A stretch of 38,138 nt of DNA from Pelolinea sp. (GCA_030692365.1 JAUYCC010000082.1:1-38138); one strand, 5' to 3'. Positions 1-7,416 are shown, numbered from the stretch's first letter. The notes: generated by a model from the sequence alone, not told the origin. Program-made: numbers and translations.

Positions 1-45
1 TATCTGGTATCGTTGTTCTTTGGTAAGCTGTGTGTAGTGCCTCAT
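1..45 (-). CDS. IS30-family transposase, N-terminal fragment cut by window edge
   Basis: The minus strand from the ATG at 43-45 reads MRHYTQLTKEQRYQI and runs out of the window. This is the usual opening of IS30-family transposases (a YTQLTxEQRYQI block that begins the helix-turn-helix DNA-binding region). The DDE catalytic domain would be outside. Only 15 residues are visible, so the family call rests on this short but distinctive block. Confidence 0.6.
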   Translation of the reverse strand, partial: MRHYTQLTKEQRYQI

Positions 46-138
46 CAGTGCTCCCTTGACCAGGATTTCGGTGCTGATGATACTACCTCAGCTTACCGTT
101 TTCCTGCCTTTAGTGTTGCACTTATGAGTTGAACCTAC
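1..138 (-). mobile_element. IS30-family insertion sequence, left edge only
   Basis: The window begins inside an insertion sequence read on the minus strand. The first 15 codons of its transposase lie at 1-45, and the bases beyond to about 138 should hold the promoter and terminal inverted repeat. The stretch near 112-138 (reading GTTGCACTTATGAGTTGAAC on the plus strand) resembles the ends of IS30-type elements. The exact end is not certain because the other terminus and the target duplication lie outside the window. Confidence 0.6.
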
Positions 139-273
139 GTAGTATTATATAAAGATTATTTCCAAGAATTATTTCGTATCAACTATTTTTTAGATTAATT
201 AATTAAACAATCCAGATAGGCTTTGGATTCCCGTCTTGCTAATATAATGAAATAATGTAAGGAAAGGTCAACC

Positions 274-934
274 ATGTGCGGACGATTTACGATTACGCTT
301 GAACCTGCCTTTTTTCAGCAGGAACTGGACCTGGGTAATCTGCCCTCGGAATGGGTGCCTCGTTACAACACCGCCCCAGGCCAACCGATCCCGGTGGTTA
401 AAGATGCCGATTCAAGAGATGTCACCATGCTGCGTTGGGGATTGGTACCGCATTGGGCAAAGGATATTTCTATTGATTATAAAATGATCAATGCCCGTTC
501 CGAAACCCTGCAGGAAAAGCCGTCCTTTAGAAATGCTTTCAAAAGCCGGCGCTGCCTGATCCTGGCGAATGGTTTTTACGAGTGGCGGCAACCCGCAACC
601 AAAGGCTCCTTTTCGTTTTACGCTAAAAGATGGCCAACCTTTCGCATTCGCGGGCTTATGGGAAAACTGGCATTCTTCTGAAAATGAAGAACTTCAGACC
701 TGCACCATCATCACCTGCCAGCCGAATGACTTGCTCGCGCAGATCCATAACCGCATGCCGGTGATCCTTGACAGACAGAATTGCTGGGAATGGCTTGCCG
801 AAAAACCGGAAAGCGAATTGGCGGGATTGTTGAAACCGTACCCATCAGAAGCTATGACAGGCTATCCGGTCGGTCAATGGGTTAACAACCCGCGGATTGA
901 CGATGTTAGATGCACAAAGCCGTTAGAACCCTGA
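274..934 (+). pseudogene. SRAP-domain protein (YedK/HMCES family), frameshifted
   Basis: SRAP proteins cross-link through Cys2 to abasic sites in single-stranded DNA and protect them. The reading frame from 274 gives MCGRF at the start (Cys2), the MINARSET block (Asn73) and GFYEW (Glu103). It then drifts into a wrong frame after about base 600 and stops at 681. The frame one base further right (open to 934) continues the family sequence with FRFTLKDGQPFAFAGLW and the IHNRMPVIL block that carries the active-site His. One extra base between about 600 and 620 explains this. Repaired, the protein would be about 219 residues, the normal family length, with all key residues kept. A Shine-Dalgarno AAGGAAAGG precedes the ATG. 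It is either a recent pseudogene or a sequencing or assembly error; the neighbouring IS30 edge makes real decay plausible. Confidence 0.85.
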
Positions 935-977
935 GAATTTAAAGGTAATCTTCTATCAACTCTGATTCACATATTTC

Positions 978-1253
978 TTAGAACCCATTCCAATATTCAG
1001 CAAGTTCCTCGCGATAAACCTTTTCTTCAATTATCTTTTTTATATTCTCGAAACTATCCTGATCTTCCGGTTGAAGGGAAATATTATGACGATGTGTTAC
1101 TTGCTCTACATAGTATAGGAAACGAGCACTTTTCTCATACTCTTCTTGATGAAAATGATAATCCGATATCAGAAGGTAGATCAATTCTCTACTTGGTGAC
1201 AGGGCACTGTTCAGAATATAGTCACTTGTTCTTGATGGTTGCCCAACCCTCAT
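978..1253 (-). CDS. hypothetical protein, 91 residues
   Basis: I do not recognise this protein. It is rich in Glu, Tyr and Leu and looks helical. The segment from about residue 22 to 56 has the spacing of a TPR-like helical pair. An in-frame stop lies a short way upstream of the ATG at 1253, so the ORF is not an open-ended fragment in this frame, but no good ribosome binding site is seen. It may be a small real gene or the leftover of a larger one in a decayed region. It is divergent from the flavoprotein gene at 1274. Confidence 0.4.
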   Translation of the reverse strand: MRVGQPSRTSDYILNSALSPSRELIYLLISDYHFHQEEYEKSARFLYYVEQVTHRHNISLQPEDQDSFENIKKIIEEKVYREELAEYWNGF

Positions 1254-1273
1254 CCTGACATTACAATTGATTC

Positions 1274-2485
1274 ATGTCCAATAATGTGACCATCATCGGT
1301 GCCGGCCCTGCCGGCATGACCGCCGCGCTTTTTGCTGCGCGCGCGGATGCACGGGTGCGCCTGATCGACAGCAACACCATGGTAGGGCGCAAGCTGCTGG
1401 TCACCGGCAGCGGGCGTGCCAACCTCACCAACCAGCAGATAGACGCTAACCGCTACACCTGCGCCGACCCGGCCTGGATGCAAACGCTGCTCGGGCAGTT
1501 CGGGCATGCGGAGCTGATCCGTTTTCTCGAGAGCATCGGCGTGCTGACCTTCTCCACCCCCGACGGTTGGTGCTACCCGGTTTCCGAATCCGCGCAGACC
1601 GTGGTGGACGCTTTTGAGAATGCGCTAAATCTAGCAAAGGTTGAATTGGTATTGAACACCAAAGTAATGGCTATACGAAGTTACCAGCAGGGCTATAGCC
1701 TCACTCTGGATTCAGGCGTCGTGTTGAATTGCGAGCGTTTGATCGTGGCGGCGGGCGGCAAAGCCTACCCCACCCTCGGCTCGCGCGGTGAACTGTTTGG
1801 CTCGCTCAAAGCCCTGGGTCACAGTGTGCTACCGCTCTCCCCCGCCCTGGCACCGGTCACTTGCGAAATGAAACCTTACCAAAAGCTTCTCGGCGTGCGG
1901 CTGGATGCACGCGCCAGTTTATATCAAGGAAGCACCCTGCTCGCAGAGACCACCGGTAATTTGATCTTCACCCAATGGGGCTTGAACGGCCCGGCGGTGA
2001 TGGATCTCAGCCACCACATTTCCGCGCGCTCCTGCGCCAAACTGGAGCTGCACCTCAACCCGCTCTTCGCCATTGAGCCCGCCCTGCGCGCTCTTATCCA
2101 AAACCAGCGCAACACCCCTACCCCGCTGTGCGTGCTGCTCGGCGCGGTGCTGCCGCCCAAGATGCCCCCTGTGCTGCTCTCAAAAGCCGGCTTCTCGGCG
2201 GATGTGTTGATCAACGAACTTAACAACGCACAGATAGAGAAGCTGTTCCGTCTGCTCACCGCCCTCCCCTTCAAGGTGACGGGGGTGCGCGGATTCGAGT
2301 ACTGCCAGATCAGTGCCGGCGGTGTGCCCGTCAGCGAGGTGGACCCGCTGAACATGCGTTCACGGTTAACCCCCAACCTCGCACTGGTGGGAGAAACGCT
2401 CGATGTGGTCGGTCCGTGCGGCGGGTTTAATCTGCAGTTCGCCTTCAGCTCCGGCGCAGTGGCCGGGATGCATGTACCAAAATAA
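1274..2485 (+). CDS. NAD(P)/FAD-dependent oxidoreductase, BaiN/HI0933-like
   Basis: This 403-residue protein belongs to the HI0933/YhiN/BaiN flavoprotein family. The N-terminus has the FAD-binding Rossmann motif GAGPAG (about residues 9-14), followed by the family block GRKLLVTGSGRANLTN (about 38-53). The C-terminus has GETLDVVGPCGGFNLQFAFS, the second FAD-contact region typical of the family. Length is normal and the frame is intact. BaiN of gut bacteria has been linked to bile-acid dehydroxylation, but most members have no assigned substrate, so the role here is unknown. No Shine-Dalgarno stands out before the ATG. The gene looks richer in GC than the flanking bases, which may hint at a different origin from the decayed genes around it. 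Confidence 0.88.
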   Translation: MSNNVTIIGAGPAGMTAALFAARADARVRLIDSNTMVGRKLLVTGSGRANLTNQQIDANRYTCADPAWMQTLLGQFGHAELIRFLESIGVLTFSTPDGWCYPVSESAQTVVDAFENALNLAKVELVLNTKVMAIRSYQQGYSLTLDSGVVLNCERLIVAAGGKAYPTLGSRGELFGSLKALGHSVLPLSPALAPVTCEMKPYQKLLGVRLDARASLYQGSTLLAETTGNLIFTQWGLNGPAVMDLSHHISARSCAKLELHLNPLFAIEPALRALIQNQRNTPTPLCVLLGAVLPPKMPPVLLSKAGFSADVLINELNNAQIEKLFRLLTALPFKVTGVRGFEYCQISAGGVPVSEVDPLNMRSRLTPNLALVGETLDVVGPCGGFNLQFAFSSGAVAGMHVPK

Positions 2486-2516
2486 AACCGGGAATTAAAT
2501 ATAAACCCGGGATTTT
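2486..2516 (+). terminator. weak hairpin after the flavoprotein gene
   Basis: CCGGG (2488-2492) and CCCGG (2506-2510) can pair around an AT-rich loop and are followed by a short T run. The stem is only 5 bp and the loop is large, so this is a weak terminator candidate. Confidence 0.35.
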
Positions 2517-2552
2517 AACTAAATCTTGGGTTTTGCTTTTTGATTGTTAACC

Positions 2553-2678
2553 TCACGGCAGCTGTTTCCGTAAATAAATGTTCTGGTGACCCACTGGATA
2601 ATCCTCGAAGCACCCAACGGTCTCGAAACCGAGCCGGCGGTAGAAGTCGGGCGCCTGAAAGCTATAAGCCGACATAGC
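2553..2678 (-). pseudogene. GNAT acetyltransferase remnant (C-terminal end only)
   Basis: On the minus strand the last 41 residues before the stop at 2553 read [19 protein letters not shown] and then a DYPVGH block ending LRKQLP. This is the classical C-terminal end of a GNAT N-acetyltransferase (SFQAPxFYxxLGFE, DYPPGH). The upstream part of the same frame (to 2849) has no acetyl-CoA-binding motif and runs into the tRNA gene, so the acetyl-CoA core is missing. I read it as the tail of a deleted gene, not a working enzyme. Confidence 0.65.
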
Positions 2679-2841
2679 GGAATATATGCCCTGACAGAGA
2701 AATAAGATCTCAACTCTATAGCGCCAGTCCCCGAAATGCGGACGCGCATCATTCAACAGGAGGCGCAAGATGCGGCAGATAATTGCCGCATCTTTTTTCC
2801 CTTGCATATTTAGAATAATTTGGTAGAATTGCAATCTCAAT

Positions 2842-2917
2842 GCCCCCATCGTCTAGGGGACCAGGACGCAGCCCTTTCAAGGCTAAAACCAGGGTTCGAA
2901 TCCCTGTGGGGGCACCA
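2842..2917 (+). tRNA. tRNA-Glu (anticodon TTC)
   Basis: The sequence folds as a 76-base tRNA with encoded CCA. The acceptor stem GCCCCCA (2842-2848) pairs with TGGGGGC (2907-2913), followed by discriminator A and CCA (2915-2917). The anticodon loop CTTTCAA carries TTC, and the T arm has the GGTTCGAATCC core. The bottom anticodon-stem pair is a C-A mismatch, a small oddity. A terminator follows at once, and decayed genes and repeats lie on both sides. Confidence 0.95.
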
Positions 2918-2924
2918 AAAGATC

Positions 2925-2944
2925 AAGCCCGTAAGGGCTTTTTC
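2925..2944 (+). terminator. rho-independent terminator of tRNA-Glu
   Basis: AAGCCC (2925-2930) and GGGCTT (2935-2940) form a 6-bp stem with loop GTAA, followed by further T residues. It lies 8 bases after the tRNA CCA end. Confidence 0.8.
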
Positions 2945-3062
2945 GTTTAAAAACTTGCAGATCCCCATTGAGGGGATGACATTCGAATCCACCGCCCAAG
3001 GGCGCGCAGAGCGTGTGAGACACCTGGCAAAAAGCCCAACCGGCGCTCATATTTGATATATT

Positions 3063-3109
3063 GTCAGTTAGGCTGACTCGAAGAGCGCAAGCGAGCCTGA
3101 CCTACGCGA
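3063..3109 (+). repeat. dispersed palindromic repeat, copy A (CCTGACCTACG type)
   Basis: GTCAG at 3063 and CCTGAC at 3096-3101 are outer inverted arms around CTCGAAGAGCGCAAGCGAG, followed by CTACGCGA. Two close relatives lie at 35137-35199 and 35217-35260. The surrounding 2945-3244 holds no convincing gene. Confidence 0.7.
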
Positions 3110-3142
3110 CTTTAATAACACGAACTTTTAATTACAAGAAGC

Positions 3143-3162
3143 GGCGCATTAGGAAATGCGCC
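3143..3162 (+). repeat. short palindrome GGCGCATT/AATGCGCC
   Basis: A perfect 8-bp stem (3143-3150 with 3155-3162) with loop AGGA is followed by CTACG. The same trailing CTACG ends the neighbouring repeat, which suggests a related class of small mobile palindromes. It has no T run, so it is not a classical terminator. Confidence 0.6.
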
Positions 3163-3244
3163 CTACGATCGCCTTGACCGAATAATTATGTATAATACGC
3201 TTTTGATAATCTGACATTGAAATTTCATTGAACCCGGAGCAATT

Positions 3245-4075
3245 GTGAATTCTCATCTTGATATTAATAAATTTAAACTGGTCATTTCTGATCTTGACGG
3301 AACCATTCTTGAATCAGGGCAGCCAATACATCCCTTTACCAAAGAAGTGCTGGCAAAATTGCCAGACCTTGGTATCCGGTTTACGCTGGCATCCGGCAGG
3401 AGCCTGGCCAGCCTGCGACCTTTTGCGGAAGAATTGAATATTGAAATGCCCCTGGTTCTGGCCAACGGCTGCATTGTCCAATCACTGGATGGGGTTATCC
3501 ACCACCGCACCACCATGCCAGTGGAAGTCACCCGCAAGGTGATTGAAATCACGGATAAAGAAAACAGCGACCTGGTTATCTTCAGCGACGACCGGCTCTT
3601 CTATAAAAAGATGACAGACAACATTTTTCGCATCTTTGGAAAACTAAATAATTCAATCTATGAAGTTGGATCCTGGAATGCGATTGAAAATCAGCTTGAG
3701 AAGGTTAATAAATTCATGATCATTGATTGGCAGTCTCAGGAAAACCTGAAAAAACTTGAGAACATTTTTGAATCCGAGCTCAGCAGCCAGGCGGATTATC
3801 TGCGCACTAATATCAATCACCTGGAGATAATGCCCAAGGGCGTAACCAAAGCGACCGGGCTGAAACAGCTGGTTGACGGGATGGGTATCCGTATGGATGA
3901 GATCATCGCGTTTGGAGATTTCGATAACGACGCGGCTATGCTCGCTGAAGTAGGGTTGGGAGTGGCAGTGGAAAACGCATGCGATCTGGCCAAACAAAAC
4001 GCCGATATGATCGTGGGCTCCTGCGCCGAAAATGGACCGGCTGTTTTCTTAAATCAACTCATCAACCAGCAGTAA
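3245..4075 (+). CDS. HAD-superfamily (Cof-type, IIB) phosphatase
   Basis: This 276-residue protein is a soluble HAD hydrolase of the Cof/YbiV type. Such enzymes remove phosphate from sugar phosphates, nucleotides or cofactors. Motif I is DLDGT with nucleophile Asp16 and general acid Asp18. The C-terminal motif IV is GDFDNDAAML (about residues 224-233), where the family usually has GDGxND; the acidic residues that bind magnesium are present. The middle holds the C2-type cap. The start is GTG at 3245, preceded by GGAGC at good spacing. The substrate cannot be read from the sequence. The gene is convergent with the patatin gene, 7 bases away. Confidence 0.88.
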   Translation: MNSHLDINKFKLVISDLDGTILESGQPIHPFTKEVLAKLPDLGIRFTLASGRSLASLRPFAEELNIEMPLVLANGCIVQSLDGVIHHRTTMPVEVTRKVIEITDKENSDLVIFSDDRLFYKKMTDNIFRIFGKLNNSIYEVGSWNAIENQLEKVNKFMIIDWQSQENLKKLENIFESELSSQADYLRTNINHLEIMPKGVTKATGLKQLVDGMGIRMDEIIAFGDFDNDAAMLAEVGLGVAVENACDLAKQNADMIVGSCAENGPAVFLNQLINQQ

Positions 4076-4082
4076 ATTTCCA

Positions 4083-5105
4083 TCATTTACTGTTTAAAAA
4101 ATTAATTACTGATTTTTTACCTGATGAATAAAGCTTTTGATAAAGCTCGCTGCCCGGTTCCAGATCAAATTGAAAAGGAGGGACACCGCAATCATTGATA
4201 AGCACAGACCTTTTTTGATCCACAAGGCTCTTGTCGAGGTTGGAAATGTCATGTGCGTCATAAAATCTGCGTATGATCAGATTAAGGAACTCATACAAGT
4301 TTTCTGGCATCAGGGGATCTTGATAGCCTACCATTTCATCGGATTGCAGGAATAATCCCAAAGTCTCCCAATTAATTCCGTTCTTGTAGAATGGATTCAG
4401 GTGGGCAAATTGGGGCTGATCAAACAGAAGGATGGGGTAGTTGTCAAATAAACCGCCATCCAAATAGTAATCCCCTTTGCCAAACTCTTTTCCGTCAAAA
4501 CGCGCGGCTTCAAAAAAGAGCGGGATGGACATGGATAAACGCACCGCGTCCGCGACCGCTACATTGGGTGTGGTCTCATAGGAAAAGACGTCCGTGCGCT
4601 TGCGCGATAAATTGTCGGCGACTACATGCAGGTCGCGATATCCGCGCAAGTGAAAATCAATAAATGTCGCGCGGGGGTTCCGCCCGCATTGGGAAGCGAT
4701 AACTTCACCCAGCCATTTGTGAAAATAGCTGCTGGAGTACCAGCCGAATTTTTCGATCAACCGTCTGACATTATCCGCATTTTTAAGACGTGGAAGTTTT
4801 CCCTCCTTACTGCTGCTTTTGCTGTTTTGAGGCACACTGGCTAAATCAAGTGAATCAAATAATTTCACGGTCTCGGATACTGGGAGCCGAAAACTGGCCA
4901 GGGTAGCTGCAATCGCACCCGCTGATGATCCTGCCACACGTTCTATGTTCTGCAGAATTCCTTGCTCCTCCAGCGCTTCAAGCGCCCCCATATAGGCGAT
5001 GCCGCGTACCCCACCTCCTTTAAAGACCAGGTTCCTATAACGGACATTTTTAACCATCCTGCCGACAGAATTAGTGATGGAGTTTAGAAATTCAGATATT
5101 TTCAT
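4083..5105 (-). CDS. patatin-like phospholipase family protein
   Basis: This is a serine acyl hydrolase of the patatin fold. From the ATG at 5105 the oxyanion block GGGVRG lies at residues 30-35, the nucleophile elbow GSSAG at 59-63 (Ser61) and the catalytic Asp in DGG at about 216. That is the complete Ser-Asp dyad. The protein is 340 residues with no signal peptide or clear membrane span, so it probably acts on phospholipids or other acyl esters from the cytoplasm. A TTG at 5144 in the same frame would add 13 residues, but it has no ribosome binding site, whereas GGGA lies 8 bases before the ATG at 5105. The substrate is unknown. Confidence 0.88.
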   Translation of the reverse strand: MKISEFLNSITNSVGRMVKNVRYRNLVFKGGGVRGIAYMGALEALEEQGILQNIERVAGSSAGAIAATLASFRLPVSETVKLFDSLDLASVPQNSKSSSKEGKLPRLKNADNVRRLIEKFGWYSSSYFHKWLGEVIASQCGRNPRATFIDFHLRGYRDLHVVADNLSRKRTDVFSYETTPNVAVADAVRLSMSIPLFFEAARFDGKEFGKGDYYLDGGLFDNYPILLFDQPQFAHLNPFYKNGINWETLGLFLQSDEMVGYQDPLMPENLYEFLNLIIRRFYDAHDISNLDKSLVDQKRSVLINDCGVPPFQFDLEPGSELYQKLYSSGKKSVINFLNSK

Positions 5106-5292
5106 TATTTTATTCCCAATTGATTTTTGTGATTCAGAATTCAATTATATTTACGAATAATCTTAATATTAGATTCCTTTTGTTTGGATGCATAGGTTTT
5201 GATAGATTTACCAGAATTTAATTAATTGAATTCAAAGCTTATTTTCTACGCTTTGGTAAAATGCAGGCAATCTTTTTCTTAATGAGGATCAG

Positions 5293-5754
5293 ATGGTAAA
5301 AAATGCTATCTTGATGGGCGGTATTGCCGCTTTGGTAACCGGTATCGCGATTGGCGTCCAATCCTTTCTCAGCGGGCGCGCGGGGACAATGATCGGTCCG
5401 GTAAATACCGGCTTTTGGACAAATTTCCTTGGCGGCACGCTTGCCGGTATCTTAATCCTGATTTTGTCGAAATTTGTCAATCCGGATATTGGAGCTATAA
5501 CCAAACCCACCTTTATTATCACCCTCATCTCCGGAGCTTTGGGTATTTTAATCATTATGGGAATTTCCTTTTCCATTTCAAGGGCTGGCATGGCCGCAGG
5601 AATGGCTGCGGTGATCTTTGGTCAATTTCTCTTTGGAGTGATTGCCGATACAGTAGGTCTCGCAGGGTTAGCTCCCATCCCTCTTGATTTGCGACGCATT
5701 GTTGGCCTTGCTGTTATGGCAGTATCAGTTATCCTGCTCTTACCCAGAAAATAA
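5293..5754 (+). CDS. DMT-family transporter, YdcZ/DUF606 type
   Basis: The 153-residue protein has about five hydrophobic segments and the family hallmarks QSFLSGRAG (about residues 23-31), GPVNTGFWTNFLGG (about 35-48) and a glycine-rich second half. DUF606 proteins are half-size members of the drug/metabolite transporter superfamily and probably work as dimers in the membrane; substrates are mostly unknown. GAGGA precedes the ATG at normal spacing. It is divergent from the patatin gene and convergent with the MFS gene, with a shared terminator between them. Confidence 0.85.
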   Translation: MVKNAILMGGIAALVTGIAIGVQSFLSGRAGTMIGPVNTGFWTNFLGGTLAGILILILSKFVNPDIGAITKPTFIITLISGALGILIIMGISFSISRAGMAAGMAAVIFGQFLFGVIADTVGLAGLAPIPLDLRRIVGLAVMAVSVILLLPRK

Positions 5755-5794
5755 AAAAAATAGGCTGGCGAAAAAACTGCCAACCTATTTTTTC
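5752..5794. terminator. bidirectional terminator between YdcZ-type and MFS genes
   Basis: AATAGG (5759-5764) pairs with CCTATT (5784-5789) and TGGC (5766-5769) with GCCA (5779-5782), with one mismatch. A T run follows on the plus strand and an A run precedes it, so it can stop transcription from both sides. Confidence 0.85.
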
Positions 5795-5795
5795 A

Positions 5796-7109
5796 TTAAT
5801 CGTATGTAAGCACAACTTTTTCTGGATCCACCGAAGGCAAATTCTCACCCACTTCAAGCCCTCCGTTTTTGGAGTTCCTGTTGGACATGGCTTCAAATTT
5901 TTTACCGGCTTTGAAGTGCAGCCAGGTAAACCCAAGCGTGGAGAGCATTCCGATGAATCCCGCTACGTACCACAGGATGCGGGGGTCCACGTTATCCATG
6001 ATCAAGCCCGCGCCCAGCGGACCAATCGCGGCTGGAATGATCCAAGAAAAACCGCGGATGGCCATATACCGCCCGCGCATATGCTCCGGCGCGAAACTCG
6101 CCACAAGCATCTGTTCCTTAGGCGCATAGATCATCTCGCCAATAGTGATGATCACCATAGCCAGCAGGTAAAGGAAATAGGTATTTACGAAACCATACAT
6201 GGTAAATCCGATGACGTACAGCAGATTCCCCAGCGCGATAGCCAGCATGGGTTTCCATTTGGTGGTGATGCGCGTAAAGAAAAGCTGCATCAGTACCACC
6301 ATACCAGCGTTCAGGCTGAGGATATATCCGAACTGCTCCGGGGTCACGCCTCTATGATTTACCAAATAAACCGACAGCGAACTGTTCATATTGAAATACA
6401 TTAATACTGAAAGCATTGAAACGACCATGAAACCCATAAACAGCTTATCCTTTAAAACCTGGCTGTAGCCTTTGAATGTATCTTTAAATGATTCTTCCTT
6501 GTGATGTTCTGAGTGGGCAAAAACAGGTTTGGTCTCCGGCAACAGGACAAACACAAAAGCTGCAGCAATCAGGCTGATCACTACGTCCGCATAAAACAGC
6601 GACACGAAGGATCGGGTGGCCATGTAACCGCCAATAGCAGGGCCGATGGTGACCGACAGGTTGAATACGATTCGGAACATACCATAGGCATCCCCGCGCA
6701 ATTCTTCAGGCACCAGGTCAGCGATCATCGCTTGCCGGGCTGGGCCAGAAATATCCTGGAAAATGCCCACAATTGCGATGGCCACATAAAACAGCACCAG
6801 GTTCTGGATTACCACTATCAGTAGCGCTGATAAGGCGCTGGCCACTAAACCAAAAATGATATTGGTTTTGCGGCCAAATTTATCGGCCAACGCGCCGCCC
6901 ACGGTATTGCCAATTACCCCTGAGGTCAGCGCCCAAACCAGGAACATGGTCCCGACTTCGGTCATTCCCACGTTGAATTTGCGGGTCATGTAGAGCGAAA
7001 AGAACGGGAATATTAGCGATCCGCCTAGCATGTCTATAAATGAGGCCAGCATGAACAGCCAAAAATCTTTTGAAAATTTCTTGTAGGTTTTCCTTAACCC
7101 TGAAAACAT
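5796..7109 (-). CDS. MFS transporter, multidrug-exporter type
   Basis: The 437-residue protein has about twelve hydrophobic segments typical of the major facilitator superfamily. The loop between spans 2 and 3 carries GGALADKFGRK, the DHA-type signature G-x-L-x-D-x-x-G-R-K (about residues 76-86). SGPARQAMIADLVPEELRG (about 120-138) is also typical of MdtH/YttB-like exporters. It probably exports small hydrophobic compounds with proton antiport; the substrate is not known. GGAG lies 5 bases before the ATG. The gene sits behind an unusual leader with a 19-codon ORF and an intrinsic terminator (7236-7392), which suggests induced expression, as for antibiotic-resistance pumps under attenuation. 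It is divergent from a second MFS gene. Confidence 0.9.
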   Translation of the reverse strand: MFSGLRKTYKKFSKDFWLFMLASFIDMLGGSLIFPFFSLYMTRKFNVGMTEVGTMFLVWALTSGVIGNTVGGALADKFGRKTNIIFGLVASALSALLIVVIQNLVLFYVAIAIVGIFQDISGPARQAMIADLVPEELRGDAYGMFRIVFNLSVTIGPAIGGYMATRSFVSLFYADVVISLIAAAFVFVLLPETKPVFAHSEHHKEESFKDTFKGYSQVLKDKLFMGFMVVSMLSVLMYFNMNSSLSVYLVNHRGVTPEQFGYILSLNAGMVVLMQLFFTRITTKWKPMLAIALGNLLYVIGFTMYGFVNTYFLYLLAMVIITIGEMIYAPKEQMLVASFAPEHMRGRYMAIRGFSWIIPAAIGPLGAGLIMDNVDPRILWYVAGFIGMLSTLGFTWLHFKAGKKFEAMSNRNSKNGGLEVGENLPSVDPEKVVLTYD

Positions 7110-7235
7110 TTTTTCTCCGAAAATTACTGTATCTTCAATGAGAGTGCGGTTTCAACAATTCTCACCTACAACCAGGACGCCGATAAAGACGCCATCGTTC
7201 AGCCGCTGCGGGTTTTGGGATGAAAGGGTTTTGGG

Positions 7236-7270
7236 AAATAAAAACCGCAGGGGCTTCAGCCCTCCTGCGG
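7236..7270 (-). terminator. intrinsic terminator in the leader of the MFS gene
   Basis: On the minus strand CCGCAG...GGGC pairs with GCCC...CTGCGG (plus positions 7245-7270; about 10 bp with a 2-base bulge and loop TGAA). TTTTTATTT (7244 to 7236) follows at once. It stands 126 bases before the MFS start codon, downstream of the 19-codon leader ORF, so it can only work as an attenuator of that transcript. Confidence 0.8.
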
Positions 7271-7310
7271 ATTATCGCGTTAATTAATTCGATTAATTAA
7301 ATGCAGGAGG
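7261..7310 (-). promoter_or_regulatory. candidate antiterminator of the MFS leader
   Basis: In the minus-strand transcript CCTCCTGC (7310 to 7303, codons Pro15-Pro16-Ala17 of the leader ORF) is the exact complement of GCAGGAGG (7268 to 7261, the 5' arm of the terminator). The two foldings exclude each other. Between them lies a perfect 9-bp AT-only palindrome (arms 7280-7288 and 7292-7300) that includes the leader stop codon. Confidence 0.65.
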
Positions 7311-7352
7311 TCTGCCGTAAAATTTTGCCTTGTTTTCAAGTTCATGAATCAT
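7293..7352 (-). CDS. leader peptide upstream of MFS exporter (19 residues)
   Basis: The minus strand encodes MIHELENKAKFYGRPPAFN and a TAA stop. AGAAGG (7366 to 7361) lies 8 bases before the ATG, and a good promoter lies about 28 bases further upstream, so translation is likely. The peptide ends in Arg-Pro-Pro-Ala-Phe-Asn; consecutive prolines near a Pro-rich end are known to slow ribosomes, and Arg-Ala-Pro-Pro motifs cause arrest in ApdA/ApdP. The Pro codons form one arm of the antiterminator. I infer that it senses translation, perhaps through a drug that stalls the ribosome, and has no function of its own as a protein. Confidence 0.65.
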   Translation of the reverse strand: MIHELENKAKFYGRPPAFN

Positions 7353-7381
7353 TACGCCAACCTTCTTACTTATTAGATATC

Positions 7382-7414
7382 GGATAATTTTATCCAATTT
7401 TTAATTTCTGTCAA
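7382..7414 (-). promoter_or_regulatory. promoter of the MFS leader transcript, with palindrome on the -10
   Basis: On the minus strand TTGACA (7414 to 7409) and TAAAAT (7392 to 7387) are separated by 16 bases, a near-consensus housekeeping promoter. Start of transcription is expected near 7380. The -10 lies inside a perfect inverted repeat GGATAA-N2-TTATCC (7382-7395), a possible repressor site. Confidence 0.65.
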
Positions 7415-7416
7415 TT

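Noticed and set aside
2820-3056. ORF running through the tRNA-Glu gene
   Set aside because: It overlaps the tRNA and its terminator and has no protein-like sequence.
3174-3196. Promoter TTGACC...TATAAT before the HAD gene
   Set aside because: Both boxes look good but are only 11 bases apart, too short for a housekeeping promoter; only the -10 may be used.
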